Assembly: GCA_042088875.1 (NCBI GenBank)
Contig: JBELLF010000020.1
Coordinates: 1-18,733 of the forward strand
Direction: 5' to 3'
Length of the DNA stretch: 18,733 nucleotides
DNA from: Marisimplicoccus framensis_A
GTDB lineage: Bacteria > Bacteroidota > Bacteroidia > Flavobacteriales > Flavobacteriaceae
Numbering within the stretch: position 1 is the stretch's first letter; each line of letters opens with the position of its first letter. Made by a program: the position numbers and the translations under genes. The notes beneath the pieces were generated by a model. The model made no database searches. It had not been told where the DNA came from and saw nothing but the letters and a program-made list of their open reading frames with translations. Of the stretch, positions 15,368 through 18,733 are shown piece by piece.

Positions 15368-16134
15368 TTAAAATTCCACTCGTTTAGACCTTGAATTGCA
15401 TGGTGAGCAGTTAAATCAAATTCAACTGGTACAATTGAAATATAATTATTATTTAAAGCCCATTCATCGGTATCTTCTCCTTTATCTTTATTAACAAACT
15501 TACCAGTTAACCAATAATATTCTTGACCAAGCGGATTTTTTCTCTTATCAAACTCCTCAACCCAATATGCCATTGCCTGTCTACAAATTTTAACACCTTT
15601 AATATCAGATTTCTTTACTGATGGAATATTAACGTTTAATACAACTCCCTTAGGAATCTCATTGTTTAAAGCATTATAGGTAATCTTACTAATAAAATCT
15701 TTAGACTGTGTAAAATCTGCATTCCAACTATAATCTAAAAGAGAAAAACCTATAGCAGGAACTCCTTCAATTCCAGCTTCAATAGCAGCACTCATTGTTC
15801 CCGAATATATTACATTAATTGATGAATTGGAACCATGATTAATTCCCGATACGCATAAATCAGGTTTTCTAGGCATTAATTCATTAATGGCTAATTTTAC
15901 ACAATCGGCAGGGGTTCCAGAGCAACTATACTCAATAATTTCAGAATCTTTTGGGGTAATTCTAGAAGAGTGTAATGTTGAATTTATTGTTATAGCATGT
16001 CCCATTCCAGATTGAGGGCTATCTGGAGCTACTACAAAAACGTCACCTATATCTTTCATTATTGCTATTAAAGTTCTTATTCCAGGAGCATTTATTCCAT
16101 CATCATTTGTAACTAAAATAAGTGGTCTTAACAT
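15364..16134 (-). CDS. surE: 5'/3'-nucleotidase SurE
   Basis: A 256-aa SurE of usual length, a metal-dependent nucleoside monophosphate phosphatase. The metal-binding residues are all in place: the Asp pair in VTNDDGINAPG (D11, D12), Ser42 in APDSPQSGMG, and Asn99 in VSGINHGSN. CSGTPADCVKLA (71-82) and YSGTMSAAIEAG (110-121) are further family motifs. The ATG at 16134 directly precedes the conserved beta strand LILVTNDDG. It is first in the surE-lpxB transcript and divergent from the S41 protease gene, with a 108-nt spacer. Confidence 0.95.
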   Translation of the reverse strand: MLRPLILVTNDDGINAPGIRTLIAIMKDIGDVFVVAPDSPQSGMGHAITINSTLHSSRITPKDSEIIEYSCSGTPADCVKLAINELMPRKPDLCVSGINHGSNSSINVIYSGTMSAAIEAGIEGVPAIGFSLLDYSWNADFTQSKDFISKITYNALNNEIPKGVVLNVNIPSVKKSDIKGVKICRQAMAYWVEEFDKRKNPLGQEYYWLTGKFVNKDKGEDTDEWALNNNYISIVPVEFDLTAHHAIQGLNEWNFK

Positions 16135-16149
16135 TTATAATTATTTCAT

Positions 16150-16158
16150 GTAAATATA
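16150..16158 (-). promoter_or_regulatory. Possible -7 box of surE-lpxB
   Basis: The minus strand reads TATATTTAC 15 nt before the surE ATG, one base from the TAnnTTTG(C/T) consensus and identical to the box before HMG-CoA reductase. No TTTG at the usual -33 spacing is seen, so this is tentative. Confidence 0.3.
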
Positions 16159-16193
16159 TGAAAACGTTTTACTCTTTTAACTTTAACATAAAC

Positions 16194-16223
16194 TTTGCTG
16201 TTATTAGGTGTGACTTAATTTTT
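16194..16223 (+). promoter_or_regulatory. Possible promoter of the S41 protease gene
   Basis: TTTG (16194-16197), then 18 nt, then TAATTTTT (16216-16223, one mismatch to TAnnTTTG), ending 19 nt before the ATG at 16243. Both spacing and position fit a Bacteroidetes sigma-A-type promoter, but AT richness makes chance matches likely. Confidence 0.4.
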
Positions 16224-16242
16224 TTTCAGTTAATTTAGCTAG

Positions 16243-18384
16243 ATGATTTTAAGGATATTTGGTTTAGTTATATCAGGTATTGTTTCACTAGTAATTTATT
16301 TTGAAATTTCAAACTTTAAATTTTCAAGTGATGAGCCAAATAAAGACAGACTGTTAGTTGATCTTGTTTCTTATGTTCTAGATAAGTTGCATTATGATCC
16401 TCAAATAATAAATGATGATTTTTCAATAAAAGTGTTTGATGAATTTATTGAAGCTGTAGATTCTCAGAAAAGATTTTTTCTTGAATCTGATATTGAAATG
16501 TTATCACAATATAGACTACTCATAGATGACCAGATAAAGTCTTCAGATATAACATTTTTCAATATTGTATACGAAACTTTATTATCTAGAATTTCTAATG
16601 TTGAAGGGTTTTATGAAGACATTCTTAATGAGCCTTTCAACTTTTATATTGACGAAGAGATAAACCTTGATTATGAAAATATAAACTATGCAATTACTCT
16701 TAATGACCTAAAAAACCTATGGAGAAAAAGATTAAAGTTATCAGCTCTTGATGCATTCGCTGCTAAAAAAGAAATAGATGATGACAAAAGTGATTTAGAA
16801 AAAAACCAAACTTTAATAGAGGAAGAAATTGAAAATGAGGCTAGGTCTTCAATTAAAGATAATCTTAAAGATTTTTTCCAATTTAATAGTGAATTAGAAA
16901 GAGCTGATTGGTTTTCAATTTATCTAAACTCTATTGTTACACAATATGATCCTCATACTACCTATTTTGCACCAGAGGCTAAAGAAGTTTTTGATCAAAA
17001 TATTTCTGGAAAGTTTCAAGGAATTGGCGCTAGATTAACAAAAACAAAACAACAAGTTGAAATTGTAGAGATAATTATTGGTGGTCCAGTTTGGAGAGAC
17101 AACCTTTTAAATGTTGGTGATATAATAATTTCCGTAGCTCAGTCTGAAGATGAAGAACCGACTGAAATATCATTAATGAAATTAACTGATGCAACTGATC
17201 TTATTAAAGGAGAAAAAGGAACAAAAGTTTATTTAACTGTTAAAAGAGTCGATGGAGGAGTAGAGCAGGTAATTGTTACCAGAGATGTCGTTGAACTTGA
17301 AGAAACTTACGCAAAATCCTCAATAATAAATGATAATCTTTTAAAATATGGTTTAATAAATCTGCCAAGGTTTTATGTTGACTTTGATGATTATGGTGAG
17401 AGAAATGCTGCTAACGACTTAAAAAAAGAAATATTAAATCTCAAAACCAAAGGTATTAGCGGGTTGATTTTAGATCTCAGAAATAATGGAGGCGGATCTC
17501 TTAAAACTGTTGTTGACATTACAGGTTTTTTTATTGAAAAAGGTCCAGTTGTTCAGGTTAAAAGCATTGGTGGAAGAAAAGAGGTTCTAAGAGACAATGA
17601 CCCTTCCATATTATGGGATGGTCCTCTTGTAATATTAGTTAATGAATTCTCCGCTTCTGCCTCTGAAATTCTCGCTGCAGCTCTTCAAGATTATAACCGA
17701 GCTATTATTTTAGGGAGTAAACAAACTTATGGAAAAGGAACTGTCCAGAATATTTTAGACTTAAATAATGTTATTTCAGGAAATACTTATGGAGATCTAG
17801 GGTCTCTTAAAATTACAACTGATAAATTTTATAGGGTGAACGGTGGATCTACTCAGCTAGAAGGAGTTAAAAGTGATATAATATTTCCAAATAGATATTC
17901 TTATGTAGATATAGGTGAAAAAAATTTAGAAAATCCACTAAGTTGGGATAAAATTGATTCAGCTAGGTATAATAATTCAGGCAACATATTTAATTATTCA
18001 CAGGCTATATCAGATAGTAAAGAGAGAATATATAATAATGAGTATTTCACAATAATTGATGAACACGCATCTTGGATAAAATCTCAACAAGATGATAAGA
18101 TAATTTCTTTAAACTATCTTATTTATAAAGATGATTTAAAAAGTTCAAAATCTCAGAATGATAAATTAAAAAGTATTGAAGAATTTGAATCACCATATAA
18201 ATTTGAATGGAATAATATCAGTGACAAAGAAGATAATTCAAACAATGATGATATAAAAGAAAAAAGAGATAGATGGATCAAGTCTCTTAAAAAAGATATT
18301 TATGTCAATGAGGCTATGAATCTACTCAGGGATCTATCTTCTAAAAAATCAAATGAAATTCTATCACAAATAAATATTGACTAA
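16243..18384 (+). CDS. Carboxy-terminal processing protease (S41, Prc/Tsp type)
   Basis: A 713-aa periplasmic protease of the long Prc/Tsp class. A hydrophobic N-terminus (about 4-22) is a signal anchor. The N-terminal helical domain (about 35-240) ends in the family motif YLNSIVTQYDPHTTYFAPE. A PDZ domain (about 252-345: GKFQGIGARL, GPVWRDNLLNVGDIIISV) lies before the S41 core with LILDLRNNGGGSL (408-420). The catalytic Ser is the second Ser of FSASASE (Ser472), and the Lys is K498 in TYGKGTVQ. The Ser-Lys spacing is one residue longer than in E. coli Prc (S430/K455 as I recall). The C-terminal part (about 590-713) is charged and helical. It degrades or trims periplasmic proteins from the C-terminus; E. 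coli Prc cleaves FtsI and MepS. Its TAA shares bases with the rodA stop on the other strand. Confidence 0.92.
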   Translation: MILRIFGLVISGIVSLVIYFEISNFKFSSDEPNKDRLLVDLVSYVLDKLHYDPQIINDDFSIKVFDEFIEAVDSQKRFFLESDIEMLSQYRLLIDDQIKSSDITFFNIVYETLLSRISNVEGFYEDILNEPFNFYIDEEINLDYENINYAITLNDLKNLWRKRLKLSALDAFAAKKEIDDDKSDLEKNQTLIEEEIENEARSSIKDNLKDFFQFNSELERADWFSIYLNSIVTQYDPHTTYFAPEAKEVFDQNISGKFQGIGARLTKTKQQVEIVEIIIGGPVWRDNLLNVGDIIISVAQSEDEEPTEISLMKLTDATDLIKGEKGTKVYLTVKRVDGGVEQVIVTRDVVELEETYAKSSIINDNLLKYGLINLPRFYVDFDDYGERNAANDLKKEILNLKTKGISGLILDLRNNGGGSLKTVVDITGFFIEKGPVVQVKSIGGRKEVLRDNDPSILWDGPLVILVNEFSASASEILAAALQDYNRAIILGSKQTYGKGTVQNILDLNNVISGNTYGDLGSLKITTDKFYRVNGGSTQLEGVKSDIIFPNRYSYVDIGEKNLENPLSWDKIDSARYNNSGNIFNYSQAISDSKERIYNNEYFTIIDEHASWIKSQQDDKIISLNYLIYKDDLKSSKSQNDKLKSIEEFESPYKFEWNNISDKEDNSNNDDIKEKRDRWIKSLKKDIYVNEAMNLLRDLSSKKSNEILSQINID

Positions 18385-18733
18385 CTTTCTTTTAATCTAC
18401 TAGAGTCAAAATTTAAATACACAAAGAACATTAGGCTAAATATTAATAAACTTGATCCACCATAACTTATAAAGGGTAGAGGAATACCAATAGATGGAAT
18501 TAAGCCTATTGACATACCAACATTTAGAAAAAAGTGGAAAAAAATTAGGCTTGCAAAACAATAGGTATAAATACGTCTAAAATGGTTTGGCTGCTTATCT
18601 GCCCTAATAATAATTCGAATTATTAGGATTGAAAAAATTATAATAGTAGTGAGGGTACCAACAAACCCCCATTCTTCACCAATTGTACTAAAAATAAAAT
18701 CAGTATGTTGTCTTGGAACAAAATTCCCTTTAG
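18381..18733 (-). CDS. rodA: Rod-shape determining protein RodA, C-terminal part (cut by window end)
   Basis: An open frame on the minus strand from the window end to TAG at 18383-18381 encodes the last 116 residues of a SEDS-family protein; the 5' part lies outside. It begins KGNFVPRQHTDFIFSTIGEE, the SEDS periplasmic loop. Further on come FFLNVGMSIGLIPSIGIPLP and FISYGGSSLLIF, the last conserved transmembrane region, and a short tail FDSSRLKES. RodA is the peptidoglycan glycosyltransferase of the elongasome, working with a class B PBP. RodA is preferred to FtsW because of FVPRQHTDFIF and NVGMSIGLIP; FtsW usually has other residues there. The stop codon overlaps that of the S41 protease gene by 4 nt. 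Confidence 0.88.
   Translation of the reverse strand, partial: KGNFVPRQHTDFIFSTIGEEWGFVGTLTTIIIFSILIIRIIIRADKQPNHFRRIYTYCFASLIFFHFFLNVGMSIGLIPSIGIPLPFISYGGSSLLIFSLMFFVYLNFDSSRLKES

Overview
The window is a strongly AT-rich, very gene-dense chromosomal segment. It looks like a member of the Bacteroidetes, most likely a marine flavobacterium with a streamlined genome. The evidence is the gene content (a carotenoid tailoring set of the myxol type, a GYDIA-type GHMP kinase beside a class II HMG-CoA reductase, CoaX followed by an OM barrel/TPR/LptC/CNNM/PpiD series), N-terminal signal peptides ending in FSQ, a Bacteroidetes-type -7 promoter box (TAnnTTTG) before the tRNA gene, and the absence of clear Shine-Dalgarno sequences. 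No phage, IS, CRISPR, toxin or defence genes are visible. A 100-N gap shows this is a draft scaffold.

Layout: (1) 1-2774, minus strand: three nearly fused carotenoid genes (crtA-like 2-hydroxylase, crtD, cruF) that together match the psi-end modifications of myxol-type carotenoids. (2) 2799-2950, minus strand: tRNA-Phe(GAA) with its own promoter box and a rho-independent terminator that separates it from the carotenoid operon. (3) 2981-10441, plus strand: coaX, an outer-membrane barrel protein, a TPR protein, lptC, a 61-aa membrane protein, a CNNM/CBS/CorC-type transporter and a PpiD/SurA-like periplasmic folding factor. This is an envelope-biogenesis run with gaps or overlaps of only a few bases. 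It is interrupted at 4993-5315 by an 84-bp tandem duplication and the assembly gap. (4) 10438-12656, minus strand: HMG-CoA reductase and a GHMP kinase of the mevalonate pathway, which would feed isoprenoids to the carotenoid genes. (5) 12721-14277, plus strand: a POT-family peptide transporter. (6) 14270-16134, minus strand: surE-lpxB. (7) 16243-18384, plus strand: a Prc/CtpA-type S41 processing protease. (8) 18381-18733, minus strand: the C-terminal third of RodA, cut by the window end.

The points most worth a second look are the PpiD-like protein, which seems to have cleanly lost its central parvulin (PPIase) domain; the 84-bp tandem duplication of a leader plus signal-peptide start, lying exactly at an assembly gap with a 55-bp contig overlap; and the fact that all three convergent gene pairs overlap through their stop codons (4, 8 and 4 nt), leaving no room for conventional terminators. 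The rest is ordinary core chromosome, and I see no convincing sign of a wholly new system.
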